From positions 34,388-84,452 of the forward strand of contig PMHH01000061.1 of assembly GCA_003156595.1 (NCBI GenBank): a DNA stretch of 50,065 nucleotides, read 5' to 3'. Below are positions 49,971-50,065 of the stretch, in pieces. How positions within the stretch are numbered: the stretch's first letter is position 1; each line of letters opens with the position of its first letter. The position numbers were made by a program, and so were the translations under genes. This stretch comes from Acidimicrobiaceae bacterium (GTDB taxonomy: Bacteria; Actinomycetota; Acidimicrobiia; Acidimicrobiales; Palsa-688). Below the pieces are notes generated by a model. The model was given only the letters and a program-made list of their open reading frames with translations, was not told where the DNA came from and searched no databases.

Positions 49971-50065
49971 ATGTTCGCTTCGTCGTCTATTAGCCGGGTC
50001 AGCTTGGTCCGGATCTTTGGTTCCGCGGTGATCGCCGCTGGAGCGGTGACGGCCGTGCCGATGGC
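49971..50065 (+). CDS. Start of an exported or membrane protein, 3' truncated
   Basis: 31 codons before the window ends. MFASSSISRVSLVRIFGS followed by AVIAAGAVTAVPM: a basic N-terminus and small hydrophobic stretch like a signal peptide or first membrane helix. A G-run lies about 8 bases upstream. The 59-base gap before it holds GTAAGTGACTAAGTAAG, which loosely recalls the operator family. Product not recognisable. Confidence 0.4.
   Translation, partial: MFASSSISRVSLVRIFGSAVIAAGAVTAVPM

Overview
High-GC actinobacterial DNA, about 50 kb, with no RNA genes, CRISPR array, transposase or phage gene that I can see. Coding is dense, with many 1-4 base start/stop overlaps. Several -10 boxes lie so close to the start codon that the mRNAs must be leaderless or nearly so. 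F420-type LLM oxidoreductases and P450 / [3Fe-4S] ferredoxin pairs also occur. These point to Actinomycetota; a soil Acidimicrobiia- or Mycobacteriales-like organism is my inference, not something the sequence proves.

The window is a catabolic island. Almost every enzyme belongs to oxygenation, CoA activation or beta-oxidation of a bulky lipid-like, alicyclic or terpenoid/steroid-like acid. It has four amidohydrolase-2 (ACMSD-like) hydrolases, two LLM monooxygenases, two P450s, one Rieske oxygenase, three CaiB/BaiF CoA-transferases (two are tandem fusions), an acyl-CoA synthetase, an acyl-CoA dehydrogenase, a crotonase, a MaoC hydratase, two SDRs, a thiolase with an HMGS-like/DUF35 partner, an aldehyde dehydrogenase, an SCP2 carrier, three DHA2-type MFS exporters and eight TetR regulators. 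The true substrate cannot be read from the sequence.

Layout. 1-3698: truncated amidohydrolase, MFS exporter, LLM oxidoreductase. 3766-11889 (+): one operon of desulforedoxin-like miniprotein, tandem CoA-transferase, second miniprotein, aldehyde dehydrogenase, acyl-CoA dehydrogenase, HMGS-like/DUF35 fusion and thiolase. 11886-20999 (-): VWA protein, acyl-CoA synthetase, AveC-like protein and MoxR/NorQ-type AAA ATPase, then a second promoter and SCP2, AveC-like, SDR and CoA-transferase. 21032-25294: three TetR genes, an amidohydrolase and a crotonase. 25339-29152 (+): Rieske oxygenase, [2Fe-2S] ferredoxin, AveC-like and MaoC. 29048-36742: two MFS exporters, an AveC-like gene and the second tandem CoA-transferase. 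36823-48224: two amidohydrolase/P450 modules flanking an AveC-like gene, an LLM oxidoreductase, an SDR and TetR genes. 48322-end: a lipoprotein ABC substrate-binding protein and the start of another exported protein.

The most striking point is five divergent AveC-family ('spirocyclase') membrane proteins in 28 kb with no polyketide synthase. Each sits in a different catabolic operon, and one is locked between an acyl-CoA synthetase and an AAA/VWA chaperone pair. A family of 12-base palindromes, GTAA-N4-TTAC, usually abutting a -35 box, precedes at least seven of these transcription units and suggests one shared regulon. A second operator type (GACATC-S-GATGTC) links the VWA/AAA operon with a tandem CoA-transferase. 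I propose that AveC-like proteins carry out a membrane-associated ring or cyclisation/hydration step in degradation rather than polyketide synthesis. That is inference.
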